A DNA stretch of 64,000 nt from Taklimakanibacter deserti (GTDB lineage Bacteria > Pseudomonadota > Alphaproteobacteria > Rhizobiales > Aestuariivirgaceae): assembly GCA_003574785.1 (NCBI GenBank), contig QORU01000017.1, positions 1 through 64,000 on the forward strand, written 5' to 3'. This document shows, in pieces, positions 37,412 through 46,144 of this stretch. Numbering within the stretch: the first letter of the stretch is position 1; each line of letters begins with the position of its first letter. A program made the translations under genes and the position numbers. Below the pieces are notes generated by a model that was not told the origin of the DNA, ran no database searches, and saw nothing but the letters and a program-made list of their open reading frames with translations.

Positions 37412-37782
37412 ATGGTGTGTTTCCTTCGGGACGGGCACGCCGGCGAGGGCGCAAGTCTGGGCCGCCTTTTAATGAAATTGACGCTGACGGGCAATTGCCC
37501 GGGAGCGGGAAATTCAAATCTGTCTCCTAAAAACAGGCCCCTTTCCAGGTAGGCTGTCATCCCGAGGACTTCAATGCGTTGCAACGAGGTCACACGGCGT
37601 AAATGTTCCAAATCCCCCCTTGAAGTTGCCCTTCATTGCGACCATTGTCCCGCCCGCGTGACAACAGTTTTAGGGATCAAAGGGGTTCGTCGCGGCTTAT
37701 TCTTGCCGGATTTGACCGCCAATGAGCTACCATCGCGGCAAATAGGCCGCTTAGGCCCCATGACCCCCATATGGGAATTCCG
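37412..37782. promoter_or_regulatory. Divergent promoter gap, secA and peptidyl-prolyl isomerase
   Basis: About 370 bases with no supported gene. It must contain the promoters of secA (leftward) and the parvulin gene (rightward). A small open frame within it has no ribosome site and no recognisable features. No conserved operator or SecM-like element was seen. Confidence 0.45.
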
Positions 37783-38781
37783 ATGCAAAGACCTCAGAAA
37801 TTCATAAAGCTTGCCGCCTTGACGGCTGTATCCTTGATGCTCCTGACGCCGGCCTTTGCCCAAACGGCCGAGCCAAAGGAAGACAAGGTCGTCGCCGTCG
37901 TAAATGGCCACGAAATCAAGACTTCCGAGGTGCAGATGGCGGCTGAGGATATCCTCGGCCAGCTGCCGGATATCCCACCGAAATTGCGCTACCCCTATAT
38001 CGTCGAATATCTGGTCGAGCGCCATCTCCTGGCTCAGGCCGCGGTCAAGGAAGGGATCGGCGATTCGGAGGAATATAAGCGCCGCCTCGCTCTCTATCAG
38101 GCGAAGGCCCTGCGCGATGCCTATTTCGCCCAGACGATCGTGCCGACCGTCACCGAAGAGGAAATGAAAAAGGCCTATGACACCGAGTCGGCCAAGGTGG
38201 CCCAGACGGAGCGGATCAGGGCCCGCCATATCCTGGTCGCCAGCGAGCAGGAAGCCAAGCAGATCCTCGCCCGTCTCGAGAAGGGCGAGAAATTCGAGGA
38301 TTTAGCCAAACAATACAGCCTCGACGGCTCGAAGGAGTATGGCGGCGATCTCGGCTATTTCACCGCTCCCGAAATGGTGCCGGAATTCTCCAAGGCCGCC
38401 TTCGCGCTGAAGCCGGGCGAAGTGTCGCAGCCGGTCAAGACCGATTTCGGCTGGCACGTCATCAAGCTCGAGGACCGCAAGATGGGCGGCGCCCAGCCCT
38501 ATGACCAGGTCAAGACCGCGATCCGCAACATCCTCCTGCGCAAGAAGACCCAGGAAAAGATCATTTCGCTGAGGCTCCAGTCGAAGGTCGAGCTCAAGGA
38601 TCCCGATCTGGTGAGATTTGCCGAGGAGGCGCGCAAGCTGCGCCAGAAAGCGGTACAGCAGAGGAAGGACAGTGCCGCACCCCAGGGCGAGCAGCCGGAC
38701 GGCACCGATGCCCCAGCCCTGACCGGCGAGGAGCCGACAACGGGCGGCGGCAAATCGGATATGCAGGCGCCGCAGCAGTAA
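37783..38781 (+). CDS. Periplasmic parvulin-type peptidyl-prolyl isomerase
   Basis: A 332-residue SurA/PpiC-like foldase. It has a signal peptide (FIKLAALTAVSLMLLTPAFAQ), an N-terminal helical chaperone part beginning KVVAVVNGHEIKTSEV, and a rotamase domain (about residues 145-240) with RARHILVASEQEAKQIL, FEDLAKQYSLDGSKEYGGDLGYF and FGWHVIKLED. A charged Pro/Gly-rich tail ends the protein. ATG 37783 has GGGA upstream and starts the signal peptide; ATG 37771 four codons earlier is possible. Such proteins assist outer-membrane protein folding, fitting its place opposite secA. Confidence 0.92.
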   Translation: MQRPQKFIKLAALTAVSLMLLTPAFAQTAEPKEDKVVAVVNGHEIKTSEVQMAAEDILGQLPDIPPKLRYPYIVEYLVERHLLAQAAVKEGIGDSEEYKRRLALYQAKALRDAYFAQTIVPTVTEEEMKKAYDTESAKVAQTERIRARHILVASEQEAKQILARLEKGEKFEDLAKQYSLDGSKEYGGDLGYFTAPEMVPEFSKAAFALKPGEVSQPVKTDFGWHVIKLEDRKMGGAQPYDQVKTAIRNILLRKKTQEKIISLRLQSKVELKDPDLVRFAEEARKLRQKAVQQRKDSAAPQGEQPDGTDAPALTGEEPTTGGGKSDMQAPQQ

Positions 38782-38808
38782 CCGCGTCTGCAGCTTTTCA
38801 TTTTGCAC

Positions 38809-38867
38809 ATGATCGGAAATCCGGTGGATAGCCGGGTCGAGCCCGGCTATGACCTTTTCCGGATCAT
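38809..38867. repeat. Intergenic palindromic repeat with inner hairpin
   Basis: Outer arms ATGATCGGAAATCCGG and CCTTTTCCGGATCAT flank a perfect inner hairpin ATAGCCGGG-tcgag-CCCGGCTAT (38828-38850). It sits 28 bases after the isomerase stop and may also terminate transcription. The outer-plus-inner design parallels the nested repeat at 26506. Confidence 0.8.
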
Positions 38868-38897
38868 GCGCTAGACTAGCTAGTCGGGGAGGAGAGA

Positions 38898-40142
38898 ATG
38901 GGGGCTGTCAACGTCCGGTCGCCTTTGGCGCCGGAGCAATTTCCGGTTATGCCGCCGCTTGAGGGCGTTTCCTTCGCCGTCGGCGAGACCGGCATACGCT
39001 ACAAGAACCGCCCCGATGTGCTGCTCGCCATCGTCAGCCCCGGCACTTCGGTCGCTGGCGTCCTCACCACCTCGAAGTCGCGCTCGGCGCCCGTCGACTG
39101 GTGCGCCGAGAGGCTCAAGGGCGGCAGCGCCCGGGCGCTCGTCGTCAATTCCGGCAATGCCAATGCCTTCACCGGGAGCGCCGGCGTGAAAACGGTCACA
39201 GCCGTCGCCAAGGCTATCGCGGCTCTGGCCAAGTGCAAGCCAGGGGAGATATTCCAGGCCTCGACCGGCGTCATCGGCGAGCCGCTCAATCCCAAGCCCA
39301 TCGTCGATGCCTTGCCTCAGCTCTTCGCCGGCCTCAAGCCGGATGCCTGGGCGGAGGCGTCGCGCGCCATCATGACGACCGACACTTTCCCCAAGGCGGC
39401 GACCCGCAAGGCGCGGCTCGGCGGGGTGACCGTCACCCTCAACGGCATCGCCAAGGGCTCGGGCATGATCGCGCCCGATATGGCGACCATGCTCTCTTTC
39501 GTCTTCACCGATGCGGCGCTGCCGCCGCGCCTTCTGCAGAAGCTCTTGAGCAAGAGTGCCAAGCAGAGCTTCAACTGCATCACCGTCGACGGCGACACAT
39601 CGACATCGGATACGCTGCTGATGTTCGCCACCGGCAAGGCCGGCCCTCAACTCAAGGGACTCAAATCGGAAGCCGATCCGCGCCTCAAGGATTTCGCCCG
39701 CGCCCTCGATGATTTGTGCAAGGATCTGGCGCTGCAAGTGGTCAAGGACGGCGAGGGGGCCGAGAAGCTGATCGAGATCACGGTCACCGGTGCCGAGAAC
39801 GACAAGGCGGCGCGCCGGATCGGCCTCGCCATCGCCAATTCGCCGCTGGTCAAGACCGCCATCGCGGGCGAGGACGCCAATTGGGGCCGCATCGTCATGG
39901 CGGTCGGCAAATCCGGCGAGAAGGCCATCCGCGACAAGCTCAAGATCTGGATCGGCGGCGTTGCGCTCGCCAAGAACGGCATGCGGGCGCCCGACTACCG
40001 CGAAGAAGAGATCATGCCGCATATGAAGGGCCGCTCGATCATCATCAAGACGGATGTCGGGGTAGGCAAGGGCCGCGCCACGGTGTGGACCTGCGACCTC
40101 ACCCATCGCTATATCGACATCAACGGCTCCTATCGCAGCTGA
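38898..40142 (+). CDS. argJ: Bifunctional ornithine acetyltransferase / N-acetylglutamate synthase
   Basis: ArgJ transfers acetyl from N-acetylornithine to glutamate in arginine synthesis. The 414-residue precursor cleaves itself before the threonine in MIAPDMATMLSF (about residue 198) to give two subunits. Other signatures are VNSGNANAFTGSAG, STGVIGEPL, NCITVDGDTSTSDTLL, EDANWGRIVMAVGKSG and the C-terminal YIDINGSYRS. Its stop overlaps the mutT start as TGATG, a pairing common in this group of bacteria. Confidence 0.97.
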   Translation: MGAVNVRSPLAPEQFPVMPPLEGVSFAVGETGIRYKNRPDVLLAIVSPGTSVAGVLTTSKSRSAPVDWCAERLKGGSARALVVNSGNANAFTGSAGVKTVTAVAKAIAALAKCKPGEIFQASTGVIGEPLNPKPIVDALPQLFAGLKPDAWAEASRAIMTTDTFPKAATRKARLGGVTVTLNGIAKGSGMIAPDMATMLSFVFTDAALPPRLLQKLLSKSAKQSFNCITVDGDTSTSDTLLMFATGKAGPQLKGLKSEADPRLKDFARALDDLCKDLALQVVKDGEGAEKLIEITVTGAENDKAARRIGLAIANSPLVKTAIAGEDANWGRIVMAVGKSGEKAIRDKLKIWIGGVALAKNGMRAPDYREEEIMPHMKGRSIIIKTDVGVGKGRATVWTCDLTHRYIDINGSYRS

Positions 40143-40552
40143 TGGCAGCATCCCTGCCGCTCGTTCTGGTCGCCGCCGTCGCCCTCGTCGACGCCGACGG
40201 ACGGGTGCTCATCGCCAAGAGGCCGGACGGCAAGACGATGGCGGGCTTGTGGGAATTTCCCGGCGGCAAGGTCGAGGAGGGCGAGCGGCCGGAGCTGGCC
40301 CTCATCCGTGAGCTCAAGGAAGAGCTCGACATCGACGTCACCGAAGCCTGCCTCGCGCCCCTGACCTTCGCCAGCCATGCTTATGAGAAGTTCCACTTGC
40401 TGATGCCGCTCTATGTATGCCGGCGTTGGAAGGGCATGGTGAGATCGCTCGAAGGCCAGGAGCTCAAATGGGTCAGGCCCAATCGCTTGCGCGACTATCC
40501 GATGCCGCCGGCCGATCTGCCGCTGATCCCGCATCTGATCGATCTGCTCTGA
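40142..40552 (+). CDS. mutT: Nudix hydrolase, MutT-type 8-oxo-dGTP diphosphatase
   Basis: A 136-residue protein that removes oxidised guanine nucleotides. The Nudix box spans GGKVEEGERPELALIRELKEEL (about residues 39-60) and is complete for the catalytic glutamates. The KRPDGKTMAGLWEFPGG segment and the end of the protein match the MutT branch. ATG 40142 is set by the TGATG overlap with argJ. The next gene begins three bases after its stop. Confidence 0.94.
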   Translation: MAASLPLVLVAAVALVDADGRVLIAKRPDGKTMAGLWEFPGGKVEEGERPELALIRELKEELDIDVTEACLAPLTFASHAYEKFHLLMPLYVCRRWKGMVRSLEGQELKWVRPNRLRDYPMPPADLPLIPHLIDLL

Positions 40553-40555
40553 ACG

Positions 40556-41341
40556 ATGACCATCCAAGCCGCAGCAGAGACCCTGGTCCGGCAGCGGCTT
40601 TCGCTTTCACCGACGACGCTCCATGCCGATCAGAGACCGGCGCGGGAGGAGGATGCCTATGCCCTCCAGGCTGCGGTGAATGCCTTGCTGACGGGCACGC
40701 GGCTGGGCGTCGTCGCCGGACACAAGATCGGCTGCACGACGCGCGTCATGCAGAGCTTTCTCGGCATAGACAGCCCTTGCGCGGGCGAAGTCTTCTCGGC
40801 CACGGTGCTCCGCGCCACCGGGGCCATCTCGCGCGCCGGCTACCGCAAGCTCGGGGTCGAATGCGAGATCGCCGTCGAGATCGGCAGGGACATCGAGCCG
40901 CGGCCCGAGGCCCATACGCGGCAGTCGGTGGCGGCGCATGTCGGCGCCGTCATGGCCGGCATCGAGATCGTCGATGATCGCTATAAAGACTACCGGGCGC
41001 TTGGCGTCCATACGCTGATCGCCGACAATTTCTTCAATGCAGGCTGCGTGCTGGGCGCACCGGTGACGAACCGGCGGCGCTTGGATCTTTCGGCCCTCAC
41101 AGGTCTTATGCGCATCAATGGCAGCGAGGTGGGCCGAGGAACCGGAGCGGCCGTCATGGGTCATCCCTTTGAAGCTCTGGCCTGGCTTGCCAATGCGCGC
41201 GGCATGCGTGGTCAAGGGTTGCGGCGCGGCGAATTCGTGTTTCTTGGCAGCCTCGTCGAGACCAAGTGGCTCAATGCCGGTGACAGCGTGATGATCGAGA
41301 TCGAGGGGTTGGGCGAAGCCGGTCTCGAGGTTTCCGATTAG
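40556..41341 (+). CDS. 2-keto-4-pentenoate hydratase family protein
   Basis: A 261-residue member of the MhpD/hydratase-decarboxylase family, which acts on 2-oxo-pent-4-enoates in meta-cleavage pathways using Mg2+. Visible: YALQAAVNALL, HKIGCTTRVMQSFLGI, GVECEIAVEIGRDIEP, AGIEIVDDRYKDYRALGVHTLIADNFFNAG, ALAWLANARGM and VFLGSLVETKWLNAGDSVMIEIEGLG. No other meta-cleavage genes lie nearby, so the in vivo substrate is uncertain. Translation is probably coupled to mutT by the short gap. Confidence 0.9.
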   Translation: MTIQAAAETLVRQRLSLSPTTLHADQRPAREEDAYALQAAVNALLTGTRLGVVAGHKIGCTTRVMQSFLGIDSPCAGEVFSATVLRATGAISRAGYRKLGVECEIAVEIGRDIEPRPEAHTRQSVAAHVGAVMAGIEIVDDRYKDYRALGVHTLIADNFFNAGCVLGAPVTNRRRLDLSALTGLMRINGSEVGRGTGAAVMGHPFEALAWLANARGMRGQGLRRGEFVFLGSLVETKWLNAGDSVMIEIEGLGEAGLEVSD

Positions 41342-41438
41342 AGACGCCGCAAGGCGCCGCTTCCTGTTCCCCAGTGTTCGGATTTGCACGGCAGCCCGCT
41401 CGGTCTGCAGTATCTATTTGCGCCACGAGGGACAGGTC

Positions 41439-42413
41439 ATGGCGCAGGGGGAAGAGGCGAGACCGCATCGGACCGCTCAGGGCATCGGCTTCATCCTGGC
41501 GTCGGTCCTGACGATGGCTTTCGCCGACGCGGTGGTGAAGCTCGTCAGTGAGAATCTGACGATTTGGCAGGTTTTCTTCGCCCGCTCGCTTGCCGCGATG
41601 CCGGTCTTGGCCATCCTCCTGATCGCCATGGGCGCCGGCCTCATGCCGCGATCACCGCATTGGGCCTTGCTGCGCAGCCTGCTCCTGGTCCTCTGTTGGC
41701 TCGCCTATTATGCCGCACTTCCCGTGCTCAGCCTGTCGGTGGCGGCGGTTGCCGTCTATACCGGCCCAATCTGGATTGCGCTCCTTTCCGCCGTGCTGAT
41801 TGGAGAACCCGTCAGCCCGCGCCAATGGGGCGGCGTGCTTTTGGGCTTTCTCGGCGTCATCGCCATCTTGAAGCCCGGCACCGACGCCTTCTCATGGTTC
41901 ACGCTATTGCCGCTGCTGGCAGCCTTCCTCTATGCCTTGGCAATGATCCTCACCCGCAGCAAATGTCAGGCAGAGGCGCCGCTCACACTGGCTCTCGCCC
42001 TTCACGGGTCGTTTCTCGTCGCGGGCCTCGCAGGCATCGCCGTGCTCGCCCTCATGGGCCTCGATGCCGAAACCAAAGCGGCATTCCCCTTCCTGCTCGG
42101 CGATTGGAGGCCCATGGGAATGAGAGACTGGGGTTTGATGGCGCTCCTTGGCGGACTCTCGGCCGCCTACTTCGCCGGCGTGGCGCGCGCCTATCAGATC
42201 GCGGCGCCGCCCATCATCGCCACCTTCGACTATGCCTATCTCGTCTCGGCGGCCTTTTGGGGATATGTGTTCTTCTCCGAGAGACCCGATCTGCTGACGA
42301 TCGGGGGAATGATCCTGATCACGGTCGCCGGCCTCGCCGTCGCGGCGCGATCTTCGAAAAAGGCAACGGTCGAAGAATCGAGTTCGAATTCCCGCCCGAT
42401 CCCAAAGGCATAG
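41439..42413 (+). CDS. EamA/DMT-family membrane transporter
   Basis: A 324-residue protein with ten predicted helices in two EamA repeats; VAAVAVYTGPIWIALLSAVLIGEPVSPRQWGGVLLGFLGVIAIL ends the first half and FDYAYLVSAAFWGYVFFSERPDLLTIGGMILITVAGL the second. Such transporters export amino acids, nucleobases or other metabolites. ATG 41439 follows GAGGGACAGG. The final 20 residues are hydrophilic and poorly conserved. Confidence 0.9.
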   Translation: MAQGEEARPHRTAQGIGFILASVLTMAFADAVVKLVSENLTIWQVFFARSLAAMPVLAILLIAMGAGLMPRSPHWALLRSLLLVLCWLAYYAALPVLSLSVAAVAVYTGPIWIALLSAVLIGEPVSPRQWGGVLLGFLGVIAILKPGTDAFSWFTLLPLLAAFLYALAMILTRSKCQAEAPLTLALALHGSFLVAGLAGIAVLALMGLDAETKAAFPFLLGDWRPMGMRDWGLMALLGGLSAAYFAGVARAYQIAAPPIIATFDYAYLVSAAFWGYVFFSERPDLLTIGGMILITVAGLAVAARSSKKATVEESSSNSRPIPKA

Positions 42414-42517
42414 CCGCCTGGGTCGCGGAAGCGCATGGCGCGGCGCTCAAGCTCCTGAAGCAGGCGCAACTGCATGTCGACTGAAGCAGCGAAAGGCCTC
42501 GGCCACTCGAGCGGCGG

Positions 42518-44377
42518 TTATCGATAGCCGGCAGCCTGCAATTCGAAAAGCTCTGCATAGCGGCCAGATTGGGACATCAGTTCTTCGTGAGTGCCGGACG
42601 CCTCAACCTTTCCGTCCGCAAGAACAAGAATACGATCGGCCATGCGCACGCTTGAAAATCTGTGGGAAATCAGGATGGCCGTCTTGCTTGTGCTGAGTTC
42701 CTTGAACCGCTTGAAAACCTCGAACTCGGAGCGAGCATCCAATGCGGCGGTAGGCTCATCAAGGATGAGGACCTCCGCTTCCCGCATATAGGCTCGGGCG
42801 ATGGCGATTTTTTGCCATTCGCCGCCGGAAAGCTCGACCCCTTTCCTGAATCGCTTTCCGAGCATTTGACCATAGCCTGCGGGAAGCCTGGCGATGACTT
42901 CATCGGCTCCGCTGCGGACCGCGGCGCGCTCGATACGGGCATGATCATCGCGCGCTTCGACACGGCCAACCGCTATGTTGTCGCCGGCCGTGAGGTTGTA
43001 GCGGACGAAGTCCTGAAATATCACGCCCATATTGCTGCGCAGTGCGTCAAGATCGTAGTCGCGCAAGTCATGGCCATCGAGCAGAATTCGCCCTTCGTCC
43101 GGATCATAGAGACGTGTCAGGAGCTTGACCAAAGTCGTCTTGCCGGCGCCGTTTTCTCCAACGAGTGCCACAACCTCACCCGCATGCAGAGCAAAGCTGA
43201 GATGGCGGACGGCCCATCGCTTGGCGCCAGGATATCTAAAGCCGACATCCTCAAAAGCAAAACCATCGCGGATCGGGCGCGGAAAGGGACGAGGATTCTC
43301 GGGTGAGCGGATTTCCGGGCTGATCTCGTAGAAAGAGAACAAGTCGTTGAGATAGAGCGCCTGGCTGGCGGTGATCGAAAACCCGGCTAAAAGACCTTCG
43401 AGAAGATTGCGCAGCCGCCGGAAGGATCCCGCAAGAAAGGTGAGGTCGCCGACCGTGAAGGCGCCCGTGAGGGTTTGCCAGACAATATAGGCGTAAGCGC
43501 AGTAGTAGCCGATAGTGCCGATGGCGGTGAAGAGGCCTCCCCACCCGGCTCGTCGGACAGCGATCTGACGATTGGCGGCATATAAGGCGGCTGAAAGCTG
43601 CCGGTATCGGTCTATGAGAAACCGATTCAAGCCGAAGATCTTGACTTCCTTGGCGGTCTCGGCGCTTGCGGCGGTTTGCCGGACGTAATCCAGCTCGCGC
43701 CGTTCCGGCGTGCGCCTGTAATCGAGAGAATAGCTTTGGGCGTTAAAATGCGCCTCACCCAGGAATGCGGGGATCAACGCCAGGAGCAGGAAAGCAATCA
43801 GCCAAGGGGCATAGAGAATCATCCCGGCAGCAAAACTTGCAACGGTCACGACGTCCTGTGCCTGACCGAACAATTGCGCCATGAGCGTCATTCGGCCACT
43901 GCTCTGGCGTCGGGCCCGCTCCAGCTGATCCTGAAACTCCGCGTCCTCAAAATCCTCGAGATCGAGCGTCGCCGCGTGCTCCATCAAACGCACACTTGAA
44001 GCGTTGGTCACGCGTTCCGACAAAAGGCTGTCGATCAGGGAGACAACCCGGCCGAGCACGTCGGAGAGCACGGCGAGTGCAAATTCCGCGACCAGGAGCA
44101 GAGCGATCCGATTCAAATGCCCGGCCTGAAACCAATCCTGGAGGGTCTGCGGCTTGTTGGGCATCTGGACGAGCAACACGACGTCGTCGATGATCAGCTT
44201 GCCTACATAGAGCGTTGCTACCGGCAGAAGTGCGCGAGTGAGCCGGAGCAGAAAAGTGGCCAAGGTGAGAGCAGGGCTTGTCTGCCACACCATCGCGAGA
44301 AAGGGGCCGACGTTTTTGAGGGCCCCTAGCCGCTCTTTGAAAGACGTGGTGGACGAAAGGGATGACCGGTCAGGCAT
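42518..44377 (-). CDS. ABC transporter, fused permease and ATPase (exporter type)
   Basis: A 619-residue half transporter. The N-terminal membrane domain has about six helices (residues 20-330). The ATPase domain has Walker A ALVGENGAGKTTLVKLL (about 415), Q-loop MGVIFQDFVRYNLTAGDN, signature ELSGGEWQKIAIARAY, Walker B VLILDEPTAALD and the switch histidine in ILISHRFSSVRMADRI. It should work as a homodimer exporting a lipid, peptide or drug. It stands alone. The ATG at 44377 is chosen over a TTG 18 codons upstream. Confidence 0.92.
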   Translation of the reverse strand: MPDRSSLSSTTSFKERLGALKNVGPFLAMVWQTSPALTLATFLLRLTRALLPVATLYVGKLIIDDVVLLVQMPNKPQTLQDWFQAGHLNRIALLLVAEFALAVLSDVLGRVVSLIDSLLSERVTNASSVRLMEHAATLDLEDFEDAEFQDQLERARRQSSGRMTLMAQLFGQAQDVVTVASFAAGMILYAPWLIAFLLLALIPAFLGEAHFNAQSYSLDYRRTPERRELDYVRQTAASAETAKEVKIFGLNRFLIDRYRQLSAALYAANRQIAVRRAGWGGLFTAIGTIGYYCAYAYIVWQTLTGAFTVGDLTFLAGSFRRLRNLLEGLLAGFSITASQALYLNDLFSFYEISPEIRSPENPRPFPRPIRDGFAFEDVGFRYPGAKRWAVRHLSFALHAGEVVALVGENGAGKTTLVKLLTRLYDPDEGRILLDGHDLRDYDLDALRSNMGVIFQDFVRYNLTAGDNIAVGRVEARDDHARIERAAVRSGADEVIARLPAGYGQMLGKRFRKGVELSGGEWQKIAIARAYMREAEVLILDEPTAALDARSEFEVFKRFKELSTSKTAILISHRFSSVRMADRILVLADGKVEASGTHEELMSQSGRYAELFELQAAGYR

Positions 44378-44663
44378 GCGTTCGAACGATCCCGGGGCCT
44401 TTCTCCCACCATGGCTGTATTGGCGCGGCAATCAACCTATTCCTGTGCAGAGTTTTGAAACCACACATACCAGCATTATGGCAATTTGCCATTGATCATA
44501 GATCTGATCGTGAGTTTCGGCCCATCTCGTGCGAAGTTCACGCCTCAGTTTCTCTCGAAAGCTCTGACGAGGCTCTCGGGCGCGGTCGCCTTCCAGGACC
44601 GGAGCAGCAGCGATCTCACCTGCTTCGGATGCGCCTTGGACAGGCGCACCAGCACCATCGGCC
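44378..44663. other. Intergenic stretch with degraded sequence
   Basis: Nearly 290 bases without a credible gene. Short open frames on both strands have unusual composition and no ribosome sites. It lies next to a transposase relic and is probably mobile-element debris too decayed to classify. Confidence 0.4.
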
Positions 44664-44797
44664 AGCGCTAAGCTCAAGCATTGGCTGCACGCCGCACAAT
44701 AGATGCTCTGGAAAAGGCCACTGGCACATCCTCGCCACCTCATACATCAAAGGAATGCTTAAATTACTTCGCCAACGCCGGATATGACCACGCTTAA
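44664..44797 (+). pseudogene. IS630-family transposase C-terminal relic
   Basis: The plus strand encodes ALAARRTIDALEKATG followed by CLNYFANAGYDHA and a stop at 44797. The conserved end of IS630 transposases has the same layout: a helix after the final catalytic Glu region, then ECANYFANAGY. Just before, SAKLK in another frame fits the FAKLKALLR part, so there is at least one frameshift. Nothing upstream of it is recognisable, so this is a tail fragment only. Confidence 0.65.
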
Positions 44798-44829
44798 TCT
44801 CATCCCGCTCTAGCTAGAGCGCCGGGTAT

Positions 44830-45297
44830 TTAGGGCGCGCAGACATTGAGGTCGTAGCGCAGATAGTCCATGCGCTTGGCGACCTTGTCGTAGACGCGCT
44901 GGGCCGCAATGTTGTCGGCCTGCGTCATCCAGAAGATCTTGAACCATCCTGCTTTGAGGCCGAGTTGCCGCAAATGCTCGATCATGGCCTGGGCGATGCC
45001 GCTGCCGCGACTCTCAGGCCGCACATAGATGTCCTGCAGATAGCAGGCATCGCCAGTGCTCCAGGTGAAGGCCAAGGGCAGGAAGAGGGTAAAGCCGGCC
45101 GGTGCGCCGTCGTCGCCCAAGGCGACGATGCATTCGAGGCCGTGATCGGGATCCATGATCCGGCGCCAGTTGGTTTCACCCATCTGGTGATTGCCGGGCT
45201 CATCGGGGGCGAGTGATACGAAATCCCGCCACATCTCCAGAAAGGCATCCCGGTCATGGGCTTCCGCCGGGCGTATAATGAGGGGCTTGCTGGACAT
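44830..45297 (-). CDS. GNAT family N-acetyltransferase
   Basis: A 155-residue acetyl-CoA-dependent acetyltransferase. LIIRPAEAHDRDAFLEMW starts the fold; LQDIYVRPESRGSGIAQAMIEHLRQLGLKAG (about residues 95-125) holds the acetyl-CoA-binding R/Q-x-x-G-x-G/A loop, followed by MTQADNIAAQRVYDKVA. The substrate is unknown. It lies 10 bp after the MaoC gene upstream and may be the last gene of that operon. Confidence 0.88.
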   Translation of the reverse strand: MSSKPLIIRPAEAHDRDAFLEMWRDFVSLAPDEPGNHQMGETNWRRIMDPDHGLECIVALGDDGAPAGFTLFLPLAFTWSTGDACYLQDIYVRPESRGSGIAQAMIEHLRQLGLKAGWFKIFWMTQADNIAAQRVYDKVAKRMDYLRYDLNVCAP

Positions 45298-45307
45298 CAC
45301 GAGCCTT

Positions 45308-45721
45308 TCATGAATGGGATATGGCGGCGGTCTCTGTCAGGCGTGCCGTGCCGGCCAGAACGACATCACCATTCGCGCGGACAAGTTCCAGCTCGGCACA
45401 GGCAACCGGTTTGCCGTTCTCCACCGAGCTCATCTCCAGCTTGCGGCAATGCGCGGCCAGCACATCGCCCGGCCATACCGGCTTGAGGAAACGCACGGCG
45501 TAGCTGGCGACGCTTCCGGCGCCAAACCATTTCGTCACGGCGGAAGCCAAGAGGCCCGCCGACAGCATTCCGTGCGCCATGACGTCGGGCAGGCCGGCAT
45601 TCCTCGCGTAGTCAAGGTCGTGATGCAGCGGGTTGAAGTCGCCCGACGCGCCGGCATAGATCACGAGGTCGGTGCGGGTCAGCGCCGGATAGACGATCGG
45701 GGCGGGGCAGGGCAGCGTCAT
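45308..45721 (-). CDS. MaoC-like hot-dog dehydratase
   Basis: A 137-residue hot-dog protein. YAGASGDFNPLHHDLDYARNAGLPDVMAHGMLSAGLL has the hydratase 2 motif: D, then H near residue 33 in the active loop and the H-G-M segment. It matches enoyl-CoA hydratase/MaoC single-domain proteins. ATG 45721 overlaps the upstream stop as ATGA. It probably pairs with the next-upstream protein to form a two-part (R)-specific hydratase, as in HadAB-type enzymes. Confidence 0.88.
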   Translation of the reverse strand: MTLPCPAPIVYPALTRTDLVIYAGASGDFNPLHHDLDYARNAGLPDVMAHGMLSAGLLASAVTKWFGAGSVASYAVRFLKPVWPGDVLAAHCRKLEMSSVENGKPVACAELELVRANGDVVLAGTARLTETAAISHS

Positions 45722-46134
45722 GGTTCGGCCGCCGCCTTCTCGATCGACGTCATGGTCTCGCGGCATACGAGCCTGCCGGTTGCGATCGAGCGGAATTCCA
45801 CCATGGTGGTGATGACGCGCATGCTGCCGCCGCGCCGCCCGGTCTTGATCTCCTCGCCGACCAGGCGGGCGGTACAGCGCAGACGGTCGCCGCCCCTCAA
45901 CGGTTCGAAATAGTCGTAGCGCTGCTCACCATGCACCGTGCGCGACCGATCGAGCGCCAGCCGGCTGGTGACGAGGCGCTCGACGAAGTTCGCCGAAGCG
46001 ACGACCGGGAAGGTCGGCGGGGCGATGTCGCTGTCTTGCCAGTGCACATCATGCACGGCGCGCGCGAATTCCCTCAATTTCCCCGGTTCGACGGTGAAAT
46101 CCCACTCTTCGATGATGTCGCCGGCTGCGATCAT
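45718..46134 (-). CDS. FAS1-like/MaoC N-terminal dehydratase domain protein
   Basis: A 138-residue hot-dog protein of the MaoC N-terminal (HadA-like, non-catalytic) type: DFTVEPGKLREFARAVHD, then APPTFPVV and VHGEQRYDYFEPLRGGDRLRCTARLV. Such subunits bind the acyl-CoA tail and dimerise with a catalytic MaoC partner, here encoded directly downstream with an ATGA overlap. It lies 10 bp after the ligase gene. Confidence 0.87.
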   Translation of the reverse strand: MIAAGDIIEEWDFTVEPGKLREFARAVHDVHWQDSDIAPPTFPVVASANFVERLVTSRLALDRSRTVHGEQRYDYFEPLRGGDRLRCTARLVGEEIKTGRRGGSMRVITTMVEFRSIATGRLVCRETMTSIEKAAAEP

Positions 46135-46144
46135 GCACGTGCCG

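Noticed and set aside
37574..37807. Small plus-strand gene upstream of the isomerase
   Set aside because: It has no ribosome site, overlaps the isomerase signal peptide region and shows no family features apart from a chance Cys pair.
42380..42475. Minus-strand FRDPGGYAFGIGREFEL, resembling the end of a VOC protein
   Set aside because: It is antisense to the tail of the EamA transporter, has no supporting N-terminal part, and the resemblance is short enough to be chance.
44432..44743. Minus-strand open frame of 103 codons after the ABC exporter start
   Set aside because: No ribosome site or recognisable domain; it overlaps the IS630 relic on the other strand.
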